Below are positions 19,198-30,094 of a DNA stretch of 64,000 nt, piece after piece. Numbering within the stretch: the first letter of the stretch is position 1; each line of letters starts with the position of its first letter. Where the stretch lies: contig NZ_VKDF01000001.1 of NCBI RefSeq assembly GCF_007096355.1, positions 462,871 through 526,870 on the forward strand, in the 5' to 3' direction. The position numbers were made by a program, and so were the translations under genes. Source of the stretch: Paracoccus sp. M683 (GTDB lineage Bacteria > Pseudomonadota > Alphaproteobacteria > Rhodobacterales > Rhodobacteraceae). The notes beneath the pieces are model-generated. The model was not told where the DNA came from, ran no database searches, and saw only the letters and a program-made list of their open reading frames with translations.

Positions 19198-20103
19198 TTG
19201 CCAACCGGTTTCGCCCAAGCTGAACTGATCGCCGTGCTGGTCGCCGTCACCACGGGTCAGCCACGGGTCATGACGATCGAACGGGGCGGCGGGCTGCCGT
19301 CCGGCAATCTGGAATCCAGCCATCACAGCCTGCAAGCCGGGCTGCGGTCCTGGGTCGAGGATCAGACCCACCACCCGGTCGGCTATCTTGAGCAGCTGTA
19401 TACTTTTGCCGATCGCGGGCGCGGCATGGATGCCGGCATCGGTGCGCGGCGGATCTCGATCAGCTATCTGGGGCTGGTTCAGGAACAATCGGTCGCGGGC
19501 GCGGACCAATCCGAATGGCATGGCTGGTATGAATATTTCCCCTGGGAAGATCACCGCGAGGGCCGGCCCGACATGTTGGGCCAGATCACCCGCCATCTGC
19601 ATGACTGGGCCGAAGGCGGCGGTGCGTCCCGTGCGGAACGCCTGCGCCGGGCGAGCTTTGCCTTTGATCTGGATGGCAGGGGCTGGAACGAAGACCTTGT
19701 GCTGCAACGCTATGAACTGATGTACGAAGCCCGGCTTGTCGACGAGGCGGGGTCGTTGCAGGGGCCGGGCTTTGGCCGCCCGATGATGGCCGATCACCGC
19801 CGCATTCTGGCGACCGGCATCGCGCGGCTGCGGGCCAAGATCAAATATCAGCCTGTCATGTTCGAACTGGTGCCCGACAGCTTCACCCTGCTGCAATTGC
19901 AGCAAACCGCCGAGGCGCTTTCGGGCTTGCGCCTGCACAAGCCCAATTTCCGCCGGCAGATCGACCAGCACGCACTGATCGAGGAAACCGGCGAAATCGC
20001 ACAGGAAACGCGCGGCCGCCCGGCCAAGCTGTTCCGCTATCGCCGCGCGGTGCTTGAGGCGCGGGCGCTGGCCGGATCGCGGCTGCCACTATCCCGCGAT
20101 TGA
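19198..20103 (+). CDS. nadQ: Nudix-related NAD biosynthesis regulator (NadQ-like)
   Basis: A 301-residue protein with a degenerate Nudix domain (about residues 8-160) fused to a winged-helix C-terminus (about 215-290, including FTLLQLQQTAEALSGLRLHKPNFRRQI). This is the layout of the NadQ-type repressors predicted to control nadABC in alphaproteobacteria. The Nudix box is not intact (GLRSWVEDQTHHPVGYLEQLYTF lacks REUXEE), fitting a sensor rather than a hydrolase. It lies directly upstream of nadA with an operator-like palindrome between. The only in-frame start is TTG at 19198, just after a stop codon; a better-looking ATG at 19181 is out of frame, so a TTG start or a sequence error is possible. 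Confidence 0.8.
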   Translation: MPTGFAQAELIAVLVAVTTGQPRVMTIERGGGLPSGNLESSHHSLQAGLRSWVEDQTHHPVGYLEQLYTFADRGRGMDAGIGARRISISYLGLVQEQSVAGADQSEWHGWYEYFPWEDHREGRPDMLGQITRHLHDWAEGGGASRAERLRRASFAFDLDGRGWNEDLVLQRYELMYEARLVDEAGSLQGPGFGRPMMADHRRILATGIARLRAKIKYQPVMFELVPDSFTLLQLQQTAEALSGLRLHKPNFRRQIDQHALIEETGEIAQETRGRPAKLFRYRRAVLEARALAGSRLPLSRD

Positions 20104-20117
20104 CATAATCTCAATCC

Positions 20118-20157
20118 GAGTATAAATGAGTCTCCGAATATACTCATTCAGAGTATA
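20118..20157 (+). promoter_or_regulatory. Operator-like repeat ahead of nadA
   Basis: Three copies of one half-site sit just before the nadA ribosome site: GAGTATA (20118-20124), TATACTC (20139-20145) and GAGTATA (20151-20157). The last two form a perfect palindrome with spacer ATTCA, and the first two form a wider palindrome. The final copy abuts AAGGAG. Placement between the NadQ-like gene and nadABC suggests the repressor binding site. Confidence 0.7.
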
Positions 20158-20169
20158 AAGGAGCCTGCC

Positions 20170-21141
20170 ATGAACACTCAGCTTCGCTTCCCCACGCTGT
20201 ATGAACCGGTCCGCAAGGTCATTCCGGCGCCCGACTGGATGATGTTCGAGGATGACATCGGGGCAATCCTGCGGCTGAAGCAGGAACGCAACGCGGTGAT
20301 TCTGGCCCATAACTATCAGACGCCCGAGATCTTTCACGGCGTGGCCGATATTGTCGGCGACAGTCTGGCGCTGGCGCGCAAGGCGGTCGAGGTTGATGCC
20401 GATGTGATCGTGCTGGCCGGTGTGCATTTCATGGCCGAGACTGCCAAGCTGCTGAACCCGGAAAAAACCGTGCTGATCCCCGACCTGGCTGCGGGCTGCT
20501 CGCTTGCCGATTCGATCACGCCCGAGGACATCGCGCTGCTGCGTCAGGCCCATCCCGGTGTGCCTGTGGTGACCTATGTGAACACCTCGGCGGCGGTCAA
20601 GGCGGCCTCGGATATCTGCTGCACCTCGGGCAATGCGCGGCAGGTGGTGGAATCGCTTGGTGTGCCGCGTGTGCTGATGCTGCCCGACGAATATCTGGCG
20701 CGGAATGTGGCGCGCGAAACCGATGTAGAACTGATCGCCTGGCACGGCCATTGCGAGGTGCACGAGCTGTTCACAGCCGAGGATGTGCGCGAATTGCGCG
20801 CCTCCTGGCCCGGCGTGACGATCCTCGCGCATCCCGAATGCCCGCCCGAGGTGGTGGCCGAGGCCGATTTTTCCGGCTCTACGGCGGTGATGTCGGGCTA
20901 TGTCGGGACGAACAGGCCAAGCCGGGTCGTGCTGCTGACCGAATGCTCGATGAGCGATAATGTCGCGGTGGATCACCCGGATGTGGAATTCATCCGCCCC
21001 TGCAATCTGTGCCCGCATATGAAGCGGATCAGCCTTGCCAATATTCGCGAGGCGCTGGAACTGAACCGGCATGAGGTGACGGTTGACCCAGCCATTGCCG
21101 AGCCTGCGCGCCGCGCGGTCGAACGGATGCTGGCGGTATGA
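20170..21141 (+). CDS. nadA: Quinolinate synthase
   Basis: NadA condenses iminoaspartate (from NadB) with dihydroxyacetone phosphate to quinolinate, using a [4Fe-4S] cluster. The 323-residue protein shows [27 protein letters not shown], the first cluster Cys at residue 110 (LAAGCSLAD), Cys195 in WHGHCEVHE and the Cys278/Cys281 pair in CNLCPHMKR, plus [16 protein letters not shown] at 20158-20163 sets the ATG at 20170. It overlaps nadB by four bases and heads the nadABC operon. Confidence 0.97.
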   Translation: MNTQLRFPTLYEPVRKVIPAPDWMMFEDDIGAILRLKQERNAVILAHNYQTPEIFHGVADIVGDSLALARKAVEVDADVIVLAGVHFMAETAKLLNPEKTVLIPDLAAGCSLADSITPEDIALLRQAHPGVPVVTYVNTSAAVKAASDICCTSGNARQVVESLGVPRVLMLPDEYLARNVARETDVELIAWHGHCEVHELFTAEDVRELRASWPGVTILAHPECPPEVVAEADFSGSTAVMSGYVGTNRPSRVVLLTECSMSDNVAVDHPDVEFIRPCNLCPHMKRISLANIREALELNRHEVTVDPAIAEPARRAVERMLAV

Positions 21142-22697
21142 ACGGGCCGGGGGCAGGGCCGGACGATCCGGTGATCGTCATCGGCAGCGGCATCGCGGGG
21201 CTGACGACCGCCCTGGCGCTGGCGCCGCTGCCGGTGCTGCTGCTGACCCGCGACTGTCTGGGCGAAGGCAGCTCGACCGCGCTGGCGCAGGGCGGGATTG
21301 CCGCCAGTGTCGGCGCGGATGACGATGCCGGGCTGCATCTGGCCGATACGCTGGACGCCGGTGACGGGCTGTGTGACGCCGATATCGCCGCCACGATCCT
21401 GGATCACGCCGTGCAGGCCATCGCGATGCTGGCCCGCAATGGCATGATCTTTGATCGCGACGCGGATGGCACCATCGCCCTTGGGCTGGAGGCCGCGCAT
21501 TCCCGCCGTCGTATCCTGCATGCGGGCGGCGACGGCACCGGGGCCGCGATAACGGAGGCGCTGGCAAGGGCGGTTCGCGCCTGCCCGTCGGTCACCGTGA
21601 TTGCCGGCGCGGATGCCCGGCGGCTGACCATGGCAAACGGCCGCGTGACCGGCATCATGGTGCATCAGGCGGGCGGTATGCGGCATATCCCGGCATGGCG
21701 GGTGGTGCTGGCGACCGGCGGGATCGGCGGTCTTTTTGATGCGACGACCAATCCGGTCGGTAACTATGGTGCCGGTGTCGCCATGGCCGCCCGTGCGGGC
21801 GCGGTGCTGACCGATATGGAATTTGTCCAGTTCCACCCCACCGCCCTGGCCAGCAACAGCCACCCGCTTGCCCTGATCAGCGAGGCCGTGCGGGGCGAGG
21901 GCGCGATTCTGCTGAACGATCTGGGGCAGCGGTTCATGGACGGGACGCCCGGCAAGGAACTGGCACCGCGCGATGTGACCGCGCGTGCGATCCATGCGCA
22001 GATCAAGGCCGGGCGGCGCGTGTTTCTGGATGCGCGGGCGGCGATCGGCGACCGCTTCGGCTCGCGCTTTCCAGGCATCGCACGGCTTTGCGCCGCCAAT
22101 GGCATCGACCCTGCCCGTGATCTGATCCCGGTGCAGCCGGCGGCGCATTACCATATGGGCGGTATCCTGACGGATGCGCAGGGCCGCAGCAGCCTGCCGG
22201 GTCTGTGGGCGGTGGGCGAATGCGCCTCGACCGGGTTGCATGGCGCGAACCGGCTGGCCAGCAATTCCCTGCTGGAGGCCGCCGTCATGGGCATGGCCGT
22301 GGCCCGCGACATTCGCGACCATCGCTTTCCTCGCCGCCAACCCCAGCCACGGCCGCAATTGGCGCCGACGACCATCGCACCGGCTGACCCGGCGCCTGTC
22401 CGCGCCGTGGTGTCGCGCCATCTGGGCGTGCTGCGCGATGCCGAGGGGCTGGACATGGCCATTGCCGAGTTGCTGCCACTTGCGCTGTCGGATCGCCCCG
22501 GCGCCGACCCGGCGCTGGTGGCGCTGTCTGTCGCTGTCTTTGCCCGGCTGCGTCAGGAATCGCGTGGCGCGCATTCCCGCACCGATTTCCCGGCCAGCCA
22601 GCCAATCGGCACGCGGCACAGCATGACTCTGTCGCAGATCATTGCCGCGGCACAGGGCATCACCGCCCCCGATCTTGTCCCCGCACGGAGCGCCTGA
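21138..22697 (+). CDS. nadB: L-aspartate oxidase
   Basis: This FAD-dependent enzyme oxidises L-aspartate to iminoaspartate, the first step of de novo NAD synthesis. The 519-residue sequence has the dinucleotide-binding motif [17 protein letters not shown] at about 14-30, then [14 protein letters not shown], the catalytic flavoprotein segments FVQFHPTAL and [10 protein letters not shown], and near the C-terminus [47 protein letters not shown]. Length is normal. It is translationally coupled to nadA upstream and separated by one base from nadC downstream. Confidence 0.97.
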   Translation: MNGPGAGPDDPVIVIGSGIAGLTTALALAPLPVLLLTRDCLGEGSSTALAQGGIAASVGADDDAGLHLADTLDAGDGLCDADIAATILDHAVQAIAMLARNGMIFDRDADGTIALGLEAAHSRRRILHAGGDGTGAAITEALARAVRACPSVTVIAGADARRLTMANGRVTGIMVHQAGGMRHIPAWRVVLATGGIGGLFDATTNPVGNYGAGVAMAARAGAVLTDMEFVQFHPTALASNSHPLALISEAVRGEGAILLNDLGQRFMDGTPGKELAPRDVTARAIHAQIKAGRRVFLDARAAIGDRFGSRFPGIARLCAANGIDPARDLIPVQPAAHYHMGGILTDAQGRSSLPGLWAVGECASTGLHGANRLASNSLLEAAVMGMAVARDIRDHRFPRRQPQPRPQLAPTTIAPADPAPVRAVVSRHLGVLRDAEGLDMAIAELLPLALSDRPGADPALVALSVAVFARLRQESRGAHSRTDFPASQPIGTRHSMTLSQIIAAAQGITAPDLVPARSA

Positions 22698-22698
22698 C

Positions 22699-23556
22699 AT
22701 GGACCTTGCCCCCCTGCCCCGCCTGATGGTCGAACCCGTGATCCGTGCCGCGCTGGCCGAGGATCTGGGCCTTGCCGGCGATCTGACCTCTGCCGCCGTG
22801 ATCCCGGCCGGGCACCGCTCGGTCGTGACGGCGATGGTTCGGCAACCCGGTGCCATTGCCGGGCTGGATGCGGCGCGGCTGGCCTTTGACCTGGTCGATC
22901 CGTCCTGCATCTTCACCGCCCATGTCGCAGATGGCGACCGGGTCACGCCGGGCACCCGCATCGCCACCATCGAGGGCCCCTCGCGCAGCCTGCTGACGGC
23001 CGAGCGCACCGCCCTGAACATCCTGGGCCACCTGTCGGGCATCGCCAGCGTGACCGCGCGCATCGCCGACGCGATCCGGGGCACCCGCGCCGCCGTCACC
23101 TGCACCCGCAAGACCACGCCGGGGCTGCGGGCGCTGGAAAAATACGCCGTCCGCGCCGGGGGCGGCATGAACCACCGTTTTTCGCTGGCCGATGCAGTGC
23201 TGATCAAGGACAACCACATCGCCATCGCGGGCGATGTGGTCACCGCCATCGAACGCGCCCGCAAGAATGTCGGCCATATGGTCAGGATAGAGGTCGAGGT
23301 CGACACGCTTGATCAGTTGCATCAGGCCATGACAGCTGGTGTCGATGTAGTCCTGCTGGATAACATGGCCCCGCAGATGCTGCGTCAGGCCGTGGACATC
23401 GTCGCAGGCCGTGCCGTGACCGAGGCTTCCGGCAACATAACCCCCGAAACCGCCCCGGACGTCGCGGCATCCGGGGTCGATCTGATCTCGGTCGGGTGGA
23501 TCACCCACAGCGCGCCAACGCTGGATATCGGGCTGGATTTCGTTTCGGTCGGGTAG
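22699..23556 (+). CDS. nadC: Nicotinate-nucleotide pyrophosphorylase (carboxylating)
   Basis: NadC converts quinolinate and PRPP to nicotinate mononucleotide. The 285-residue protein has the N-terminal ALAEDLGLAGDLTSAAVIP, TALNILGHLSGIAS, the substrate-binding TRKTTPGLRALEKYAVRAGGGMNHR, LIKDNHI and the barrel segments VEVDTLDQL and VLLDNMAP, ending with SVGWITHSAPTLDIGLDF. The ATG at 22699 lies one base after the nadB stop. It completes the nadABC operon. Confidence 0.97.
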   Translation: MDLAPLPRLMVEPVIRAALAEDLGLAGDLTSAAVIPAGHRSVVTAMVRQPGAIAGLDAARLAFDLVDPSCIFTAHVADGDRVTPGTRIATIEGPSRSLLTAERTALNILGHLSGIASVTARIADAIRGTRAAVTCTRKTTPGLRALEKYAVRAGGGMNHRFSLADAVLIKDNHIAIAGDVVTAIERARKNVGHMVRIEVEVDTLDQLHQAMTAGVDVVLLDNMAPQMLRQAVDIVAGRAVTEASGNITPETAPDVAASGVDLISVGWITHSAPTLDIGLDFVSVG

Positions 23557-23670
23557 CCGGCAGACCGGCCAACAGAAGTCGAACCACTCCCGGTTGCAGA
23601 TGTGGATATAAAATTCAATTCAGCCATGTTATGAGAATCATTGGATAATGATTTCATGGGGGGTGGGTTG

Positions 23671-24810
23671 ATGCAGGTTTTGCCAAAGTTCAGGTCGCAG
23701 GCCACATTGTTTCTTTCCTGCCTGTTGGGCCTGTCCGCGACCGCCACCTTGGGTCAGGAACCGCCCCCGCCAGCCGTCGTCACGCATCAGATCCAGCTGG
23801 CCCCGATCGAGGCAGCCGAAAGCTTTACCGGAACGGTCGAGGCGATTGAAAGCGTCCAGGTGCAGGCCCGGATTCAGGGCTTTATCGAAGAGGTTTCGTT
23901 TGACGCGGGCCAGATTGTCAGCTCGGGCGATCAGCTTTTCCTGATCGAGCCAAACCAGTACCAGGCGCAGGTCGCATCAGCCCAGGCCAGTCTGGCCCAG
24001 GCCGAGGCGCAGCGCGCCCGGGCGGAAAGCGAAGCGAACCGCCAGCAGGAGCTGGTGGACCGAAACGCCGCCGCGCAAGTGAACCTTGAACAGGCGCGCG
24101 CCGATTTCCAGGTCGCCGAGGCCAATGTGCAGGCCGCGCAGGCTGGGGTCGAGCTGGCCCAGATCAACCTGGGCTATACCACCATCACCAGCCCGATCGC
24201 GGGCAAGATCGGCCAGGCCATCATCACCAAAGGCAATTTCGTCGGGCCATCGGCCGGATCGCTGGCGCAGATCGTGCAGCTTGACCCGATTCGTGTGGTT
24301 TTTTCCATCTCGGAACAGCTGCTGCTGGACATGCAGCAAGGCGGCGTCGCCGAGAATGGTGATGAGGCCGTGAACTTCAACCTCGTTCTGGCCAATGGCA
24401 CCGAGTATCCGCAGGCCGGAACGCTGGAATACATCGCCAATCAGGTCGATTCCGCCACCGGCAGCGTGGCGGTGCGGATCGTTTATGACAATCCCGACGC
24501 GCTGCTGCTGCCGGGACAGTTCGTCACCATGGTCATCGCGGAAAAAGACCCCAAGGTGCTGCCGGTCGTGCCGCAAACCGCCGTTCTTCAGGACCGCGAA
24601 GGGCGCTATGTCTTTCAGGTCGGCGACGATGACACGGTCGCGCAAAGGCGCATTTCGACCGGGCCGCGTGTCGAGAATGGCTGGGCCGTCACCGAGGGGC
24701 TTGAAGGCGGCGAGGTGATCGTGGTGCAGGGGGTCCAGCGGCTTCAGAATGGCATGAAGGTCAACGCCAGCGCGGCACAGCCCGCTGCCACTGGCGGCAA
24801 TGCGCCATGA
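23671..24810 (+). CDS. RND efflux periplasmic adaptor (MFP)
   Basis: A 379-residue membrane fusion protein of the AcrA/MexA type that links an RND pump to an outer-membrane channel. A signal sequence (about residues 8-28) is followed by EPPPPAVV. The lipoyl half-motif, [20 protein letters not shown], lies near residue 55 and the coiled-coil hairpin ([29 protein letters not shown]) at about 105-165; TSPIAGKIG marks the second half-lipoyl, and a beta-barrel follows. The start at 23671 follows a G-rich ribosome site; ATG 23656 is an alternative. It overlaps the pump gene by four bases. No outer-membrane factor or local repressor is in the window. Confidence 0.9.
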   Translation: MQVLPKFRSQATLFLSCLLGLSATATLGQEPPPPAVVTHQIQLAPIEAAESFTGTVEAIESVQVQARIQGFIEEVSFDAGQIVSSGDQLFLIEPNQYQAQVASAQASLAQAEAQRARAESEANRQQELVDRNAAAQVNLEQARADFQVAEANVQAAQAGVELAQINLGYTTITSPIAGKIGQAIITKGNFVGPSAGSLAQIVQLDPIRVVFSISEQLLLDMQQGGVAENGDEAVNFNLVLANGTEYPQAGTLEYIANQVDSATGSVAVRIVYDNPDALLLPGQFVTMVIAEKDPKVLPVVPQTAVLQDREGRYVFQVGDDDTVAQRRISTGPRVENGWAVTEGLEGGEVIVVQGVQRLQNGMKVNASAAQPAATGGNAP

Positions 24811-27800
24811 TATCGAATTTCTTCATCACCCGCATCCGCTTTGCGCTGGTCGTCTCGATCCTGATCTCGATCGTGGGCGGGATCGCCCTTCTGGCTTTGC
24901 CCATCCAGCAATATCCGAACATCACGCCACCCACGATCAACGTATCGACCAGCTATCCGGGTGCCAGTGCCGAAACCATTTCCGAGGTGATCGGCGGCCC
25001 GATCGAATCCGCCGTCAACGGCGTCGACGACATGAGCTATATGTCATCGACCAGCTCGAACGCGGGCCTTTATACGCTGGCCATCACATTCGCGATCGGA
25101 ACAGACCCCGACCAGGCGCAGGTCAATGTGCAGAACCGCGTGTCGCTGGCCTCGTCCAGCCTGCCAAGCGAGGTTCAGCAGCAGGGCGTTTCCGTCCGCG
25201 CCAGCTCGCCGGACTTTCTGCTGGCACTTGGGTTTTTCGCGGCTGACGGCCAGATGGACGACCTGGCTGTCGCGAACTATGTGAACACCACCCTTGTGGA
25301 CGAGATCGTCCGCGTTCCCGGCGTGGGCGATGCGTCGTCGGTCGGAACGTCGGAATACGCGATGCGCGTCTGGATGGATACGTCCAAGATGGTCGCCCTT
25401 GGCGTCACCGCGGCCGAGGTCTCGGCAGCGATCAGATCACAGAACATTCAGGCCGCGCTTGGCGAAATCGGCGGCCCGCCTGCGCCAGAGGGCACCGATG
25501 TCCAATATACGCTGGTGTCGCAAGGCCGCCTGTCCGAACCAGAGGAGTTCGAACGCCTGATCCTGCGGACCGGTGACGATGGCAGCATCGTCCGGCTTGG
25601 CGATGTCGCCAGGATTGAGCTGGGCGCGCAGACCTATTCCGCGCAGGCGCTGGTGGGTGACCGGAACGCGACGATGATCCAGGTCAATCTGGCCCCCGGT
25701 GCAAACGCGCTGGAAACGCGGGATGCGGTTCTTGCCATGCTGGACGAGGCACAGCAAAGCTTTCCCCAGGATCTGAGCTATCAATCCGTCTATGATTCCA
25801 CGCTTTTCGTCACCTCCAGCGTCGAACTGATCCTGCGGATTCTGGTCGAGGCGTTCATCATCGTGATGCTGGTGACATTCGTGTTCCTTCAGGACTGGCG
25901 GGCGACCATCGTTGCTGGGGTCTCGATCCCGGTGTCGTTGCTTGGCGCCATGGCCGTCCTGATGCTGATGGGCTATTCGCTGAACATGATCTCGCTGCTG
26001 GCGCTGGTCCTGGCCATCGGGCTGGTCGTGGACGATGCGATCCTTGTGGTCGAAAACGTTCAGCATATCCTTGAGGAACATCCCGAAACGCCGGTGCCGC
26101 AGGCCGCAAGGCAGGCCATGACCCAGATCACCGGGCCGATCATCTCGACCACATTCGTGCTGCTGGCGGTTGTGGTGCCGACCGGTTTTCTGCCGGGGAT
26201 CAATGGCCAGCTGTTCCGGCAATTCGCCGTGACGCTGTCGGGCGGGCTGGTCATGTCGGCCATCGTGGCGCTGACGCTCAGCCCCGCCATGGCCGCGATC
26301 CTGCTGCGCCCGCCAAAGCCGGGTGGCAGGCGCGGCCCGCTGCGCTGGATCGAGAATTTCCTGAACTGGCTGCGCAGCAGTTATGGCAAGGTCGTCGGCT
26401 TCATGCTGCGGTTCTGGCCGGTGCCGGTCGGCATTCTGGCCGCATGTGCCTTTGGTGCCGTCTATTTCTTCACCTCGCTGCCCAGCACCTTCCTGCCGGA
26501 CGAGGATCAAGGCGCGCTGTTCATCAACGTGCAACTTCCCGACGCCGCCTCGTTGCAGCGGACGGAACAGATCATGGACCTTGTCCGCGAAGAGTTGCGC
26601 GATACGCCGGGCATTCAAGAAGTCATCTCGGTTTCGGGTTTCAGCATCCTGCAAGGTACGATCGCGCCCAATGGCGGCATGGCGATCGCCGCGCTTGAGC
26701 CTTGGGATGACCGCCAGACCGAGGAAACCGAACTGGGCCATATCGTCGGCAGCCTGAACCAGCGCTTCAGCCAGGTTCCCGGCGCGACAATCGCGGCCTT
26801 TACGCCACCGCCGATCCCCGGCGTTGGCGCCGTGGGCGGGTTGGACATGCGGCTGCGGGCGCTTCAGGGGCAACCACCGGCCGAGCTGGCGCAGACATTG
26901 CGGGCCTTCCTTGCGACGGCCAATCAGGATCCTGCGATCGGCGGGCTGGCCTCGACCTTCAGCGCCGATGTTCCGCAGGTCTATCTGAATGTCGACCGGG
27001 TGCGTGCCGAGCGGCTTGGCGTAAGCCCGTCGGACATCTATGCCGCGATCGGGGCGGCATTCGGTTCCAGTTATGTCAATGATTTCACCACCGGCGGCCG
27101 GAACTATCAGGTCAAGCTGGCGGCTGACAGCGAAGACCGGAACGACGTCGACGACCTGTTGAACCTGTATGTCCGCAGCAGCAGCGGGGCGATGGTGCCT
27201 CTGCGCACCGTTGCATCGACCACAACAGAGCTGGGGCCATATGTCATCACCCGCTTCAACCAGTCGGTTGCGGCATCGGTGAACGGCCAGCCCGCCGCCG
27301 GGCAAAGTTCAGGCGTCGCGATGGCCGCCGTCGAGCGGATCGCGCAGAATGATCTGCCCGAAGGCTATGACGTGGCCTGGGCCGGGCTGTCGCTTCAGGA
27401 GCAAGAGGGTGGGGGCAACCAATACATCACCTATGTGCTGTCGCTGGTCTTTGCCTATCTGTTCCTCGTCGCGCTTTACGAAAGCTTTGCGCTGCCGGTC
27501 GCGATCCTGCTGTCACTGGGTGCGGCGGGTTTCGGCGCAGCGCTCGGGCTGGTCATCACAGGCCATCAGATGAGCCTTTACGTCCAGATCGCGCTGGTTC
27601 TTCTGATCGGGCTGGCCGCCAAGAACGCCATCCTGATCGTCGAGTTCTCGAAAGAGCGGCGCGAAGAGGGGATGCCCATCATGCAGGCCGCCCGAACCGG
27701 GGCCGAGGCGCGGTTCCGCGCGGTTCTGATGACGGCGTTGGCGTTCATCTTTGGCGTGCTGCCCCTGGCGGAATCGCATGGCGCGGGCGCGGGCGCGCAG

Positions 27801-27959
27801 AACGCGGTCGGGATCACCGTCATCGGCGGCATGCTGGGGGCGACGCTGATCGGGTTGTTCATCATCCCGTCGCTGTATTACCTGATCCAAAGCATGAAGG
27901 AATGGACGGCGCGGAAGCTTGGGCGAAAGCCATCCGCGCCCGAAAGCCGCGCAAACTGA
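24807..27959 (+). CDS. HAE1-type RND efflux pump
   Basis: A 1050-residue inner-membrane proton-driven exporter of the AcrB family. It begins [38 protein letters not shown], has the proton-relay Asp pair in the fourth helix ([14 protein letters not shown]), a large periplasmic loop after each of the first and seventh helices, and the conserved RND segment [16 protein letters not shown] near residue 935. Twelve transmembrane helices are expected. Length is typical. Substrates cannot be told from sequence. It forms an operon with the adaptor and meets the minus-strand unknown gene end to end with 15 bases between. Confidence 0.93.
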   Translation: MISNFFITRIRFALVVSILISIVGGIALLALPIQQYPNITPPTINVSTSYPGASAETISEVIGGPIESAVNGVDDMSYMSSTSSNAGLYTLAITFAIGTDPDQAQVNVQNRVSLASSSLPSEVQQQGVSVRASSPDFLLALGFFAADGQMDDLAVANYVNTTLVDEIVRVPGVGDASSVGTSEYAMRVWMDTSKMVALGVTAAEVSAAIRSQNIQAALGEIGGPPAPEGTDVQYTLVSQGRLSEPEEFERLILRTGDDGSIVRLGDVARIELGAQTYSAQALVGDRNATMIQVNLAPGANALETRDAVLAMLDEAQQSFPQDLSYQSVYDSTLFVTSSVELILRILVEAFIIVMLVTFVFLQDWRATIVAGVSIPVSLLGAMAVLMLMGYSLNMISLLALVLAIGLVVDDAILVVENVQHILEEHPETPVPQAARQAMTQITGPIISTTFVLLAVVVPTGFLPGINGQLFRQFAVTLSGGLVMSAIVALTLSPAMAAILLRPPKPGGRRGPLRWIENFLNWLRSSYGKVVGFMLRFWPVPVGILAACAFGAVYFFTSLPSTFLPDEDQGALFINVQLPDAASLQRTEQIMDLVREELRDTPGIQEVISVSGFSILQGTIAPNGGMAIAALEPWDDRQTEETELGHIVGSLNQRFSQVPGATIAAFTPPPIPGVGAVGGLDMRLRALQGQPPAELAQTLRAFLATANQDPAIGGLASTFSADVPQVYLNVDRVRAERLGVSPSDIYAAIGAAFGSSYVNDFTTGGRNYQVKLAADSEDRNDVDDLLNLYVRSSSGAMVPLRTVASTTTELGPYVITRFNQSVAASVNGQPAAGQSSGVAMAAVERIAQNDLPEGYDVAWAGLSLQEQEGGGNQYITYVLSLVFAYLFLVALYESFALPVAILLSLGAAGFGAALGLVITGHQMSLYVQIALVLLIGLAAKNAILIVEFSKERREEGMPIMQAARTGAEARFRAVLMTALAFIFGVLPLAESHGAGAGAQNAVGITVIGGMLGATLIGLFIIPSLYYLIQSMKEWTARKLGRKPSAPESRAN

Positions 27960-27974
27960 TCCGCAGCGGCCCCG

Positions 27975-28577
27975 TCAGACCTGATCGGGGCCGGTATGCA
28001 ATTCGGCACCAAAGCCAATGCGATAGGGCGGCTGCTGCGCCGGGGGCGGCACCGCGACCAGCAGGAAGTTCAGCTGCGAGACATGCTGGACCACGGCGAC
28101 CTTCTTGTCGCCATCCAGCAGGCCGTAAAATTCGATGATATTGGGGTTGCGAAAACCCATGCCGCGCACATGCAGCGCCCTTTCGCTGCCGAAATTGGCC
28201 AGTTGGATACCCAGTTCGTGATTGTCGGGCAGATTGGCCTGAAAATCCTTCACGCGGGCCAGCAGGTGATTGAACACCTCTTCCGCCGCATGCAGCGTGG
28301 CTTGATCGGCCTCGTCCCCGGTGGGCCAGAGGTCGGGGGCAAGCGCGGGGACAGCGGCATCGGTCGGCACGATGACAGGTGCGCCCGTGAAAGCCGGCCC
28401 AACCGAGGGTGCGGCCGATTTTGGCGGCGCGGAGGGCTTCGCTGCGGCTGATCTGGTCGCGGCGGATTTGGTCGCGGAGGACTTGGGCGCGGGTTTGGTC
28501 ACCTTCGGCTGCGGCTCGGGCGCGGCCGATTTCCTAAGCGTCGGTTCGGTGCGGGTTTTCTTCGACTTGAAGATCAT
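27975..28577 (-). CDS. Conserved hypothetical protein (DUF6173-like)
   Basis: A 200-residue protein of unknown function. The first 80 residues are a low-complexity Lys/Ala/Pro/Ser stretch with repeated KSAA units, probably disordered. The folded part (about 85-200) includes EEVFNHLLARVKDFQANLPDNHELGIQLANFG and IEFYGLLDGDKKVAVVQHVSQLNFLLVAV, ending RIGFGAELH. I recall similar Rhodobacterales proteins under DUF6173, but cannot confirm this. There is no signal peptide or membrane segment. It is a single gene, convergent with the RND pump. Confidence 0.75.
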   Translation of the reverse strand: MIFKSKKTRTEPTLRKSAAPEPQPKVTKPAPKSSATKSAATRSAAAKPSAPPKSAAPSVGPAFTGAPVIVPTDAAVPALAPDLWPTGDEADQATLHAAEEVFNHLLARVKDFQANLPDNHELGIQLANFGSERALHVRGMGFRNPNIIEFYGLLDGDKKVAVVQHVSQLNFLLVAVPPPAQQPPYRIGFGAELHTGPDQV

Positions 28578-28726
28578 CTCGTCTGCCTGTCACTGCTTTT
28601 TTCACAGGATGGCCGGAAACGGGCGGAAGGTGAAGGCCAGGCGCGGTCAACAAGCCGTGGTCGCGAGCGGTATTGCCGCAACGGCGGTTTCCATTGTCGC
28701 GCCTGGAACACGAGGGGCGGGCCAGC

Positions 28727-28746
28727 GGTGCGTGCAAGCACGCACC
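28727..28746. repeat. REP-like palindrome
   Basis: GGTGCGTGC (28727-28735) and GCACGCACC (28738-28746) form a perfect 9-base-pair palindrome with an AA loop, followed by CTACGG. Similar GTAGGGTGCGTGC palindromes are scattered between genes in many proteobacteria. It sits in the 254-base gap 28578-28831 between pheS and the hypothetical gene; nothing else is seen in that gap. Confidence 0.55.
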
Positions 28747-28831
28747 CTACGGTTATGAATTCGGATCAAAGCGGGTGCGTAAGTGCCGGGGTAAGGGGCA
28801 TAGCGCAGCCGGATGCTGGTGTTGGCACGCC

Positions 28832-29914
28832 TTAACGCGACAACCCGCCCGACACACTGGGCACATCCCCTGCCGCAAACCCGTAATGCCGCAGCCAGCG
28901 CAGATCGGCCTCGAAGAAGGCCCGCAAATCGGGAATGCCGTATTTCAGCATCGCCAGCCGGTCGATCCCCATCCCGAAGGCAAATCCCTGCCACTGATCG
29001 GGATCGACCCCACCCGAACGCAGGACATGCGGATGCACCATGCCGCTGCCCAGAATTTCCATCCACGAATCGCCCTCGCCGATCTTCAACTGCCCGTTTT
29101 CCCAGGAACAGCGGATATCGACCTCGGCCGAGGGCTCGGTGAAGGGGAAATGGCTGGCGCGGAAGCGCAGCTCGACAGAAGGCACCTCGAAGAAGGCGCG
29201 GCAGAATTCTTCCAGGGTCCACTTCAACTGCGCCATCGAAATGTCGCGGCCGATCGCCAGACCTTCAAGCTGATGGAACATCGGCGTGTGGGTCTGGTCC
29301 ATATCCATGCGGTAGACGCGGCCCGGCGCGATGACGCGGATCGGCGCGCCGGTCTGCTGCATGGCGCGGATCTGGACCGGGCTGGTATGGGTGCGCAGCA
29401 CATGCGGCGGGCGGTCGTCGCCCGGTGCGCGATGCATGAAGAAGGTGTCATGTTCCTGACGCGCGGGATGTTCGGGCGCAATGTTCAGCGCGTCGAAATT
29501 ATACCAGTCGCTTTCGACCTGCGGGCCTTCGGCAACGGCAAAGCCCATATCGGCGAAGATGGCCGTGACCTCGTCCATGACCTGACTGATCGGATGGATG
29601 GTGCCGGCGGGGCGCGGGCGGCCCGGCAGGGTCACATCCAGCCATTCGCCGGCAAGCCGCGCGTCCAGCGCGGCATCCTCCAGCGCCAGCTTGCGGGCGC
29701 GCAGGGCGGCGTCCAACTCGTCGCGCAGCTCGTTCAGGGCCTTGCCGGTGGTCTGGCGTTCCTCGGGCGTCATCTTGCCCAACTCGCGCATCTTCAGGCT
29801 GATCTCGCCCTTCTTGCCAAGGGCGGCAAGGCGCACGTCCTCGATCTGGGCCGGATCGGCGGCGGTGTTGATGCGGTCCAGCCAAAGCTGGCGAAGGGGG
29901 GTCAGGTCGTCCAT
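28832..29914 (-). CDS. pheS: Phenylalanyl-tRNA synthetase alpha subunit
   Basis: The 360-residue catalytic alpha chain. It has an N-terminal coiled coil (about 1-85; [17 protein letters not shown]) and then the class II core: motif 1 [32 protein letters not shown], motif 2 [13 protein letters not shown] and [19 protein letters not shown]. Motif 3 is [18 protein letters not shown] at about 320-337. The ATG at 29914 gives the standard N-terminus ([14 protein letters not shown]); the open frame upstream is not used. pheT lies 10.5 kb downstream on the same strand. Confidence 0.97.
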   Translation of the reverse strand: MDDLTPLRQLWLDRINTAADPAQIEDVRLAALGKKGEISLKMRELGKMTPEERQTTGKALNELRDELDAALRARKLALEDAALDARLAGEWLDVTLPGRPRPAGTIHPISQVMDEVTAIFADMGFAVAEGPQVESDWYNFDALNIAPEHPARQEHDTFFMHRAPGDDRPPHVLRTHTSPVQIRAMQQTGAPIRVIAPGRVYRMDMDQTHTPMFHQLEGLAIGRDISMAQLKWTLEEFCRAFFEVPSVELRFRASHFPFTEPSAEVDIRCSWENGQLKIGEGDSWMEILGSGMVHPHVLRSGGVDPDQWQGFAFGMGIDRLAMLKYGIPDLRAFFEADLRWLRHYGFAAGDVPSVSGGLSR

Positions 29915-30023
29915 CGGGTGCCTCGGCGTCGTGATCGGCGATGCGTTAGCATTTGTGACGCCTGGGGGAAAGGGTTCCGGCACCAGGGATCGCGTCCACC
30001 CTGCTGCGGCCATGCATCTTTCA

Positions 30024-30041
30024 GAACGGTCAAAACCGTTC
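30024..30041. promoter_or_regulatory. Palindrome upstream of pheS
   Basis: GAACGGT (30024-30030) and ACCGTTC (30035-30041) pair perfectly around CAAA, about 110 bases before the pheS start and just past the terminator of the symporter gene. It could be a regulator site or part of a leader; no known motif is recognised. Confidence 0.35.
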
Positions 30042-30051
30042 AGACAGTCCG

Positions 30052-30084
30052 CAAAGGGAAAGGGGGCCCCGAAAAAGGCCCCCT
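30052..30084 (-). terminator. Terminator of the AGCS symporter gene
   Basis: On the minus strand AGGGGGCC pairs with GGCCCCCT (30077-30084 and 30061-30068) around an eight-base loop, followed by TTCCCTTT. It begins ten bases after the symporter stop codon. Confidence 0.7.
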
Positions 30085-30094
30085 GCCCGTTTTC

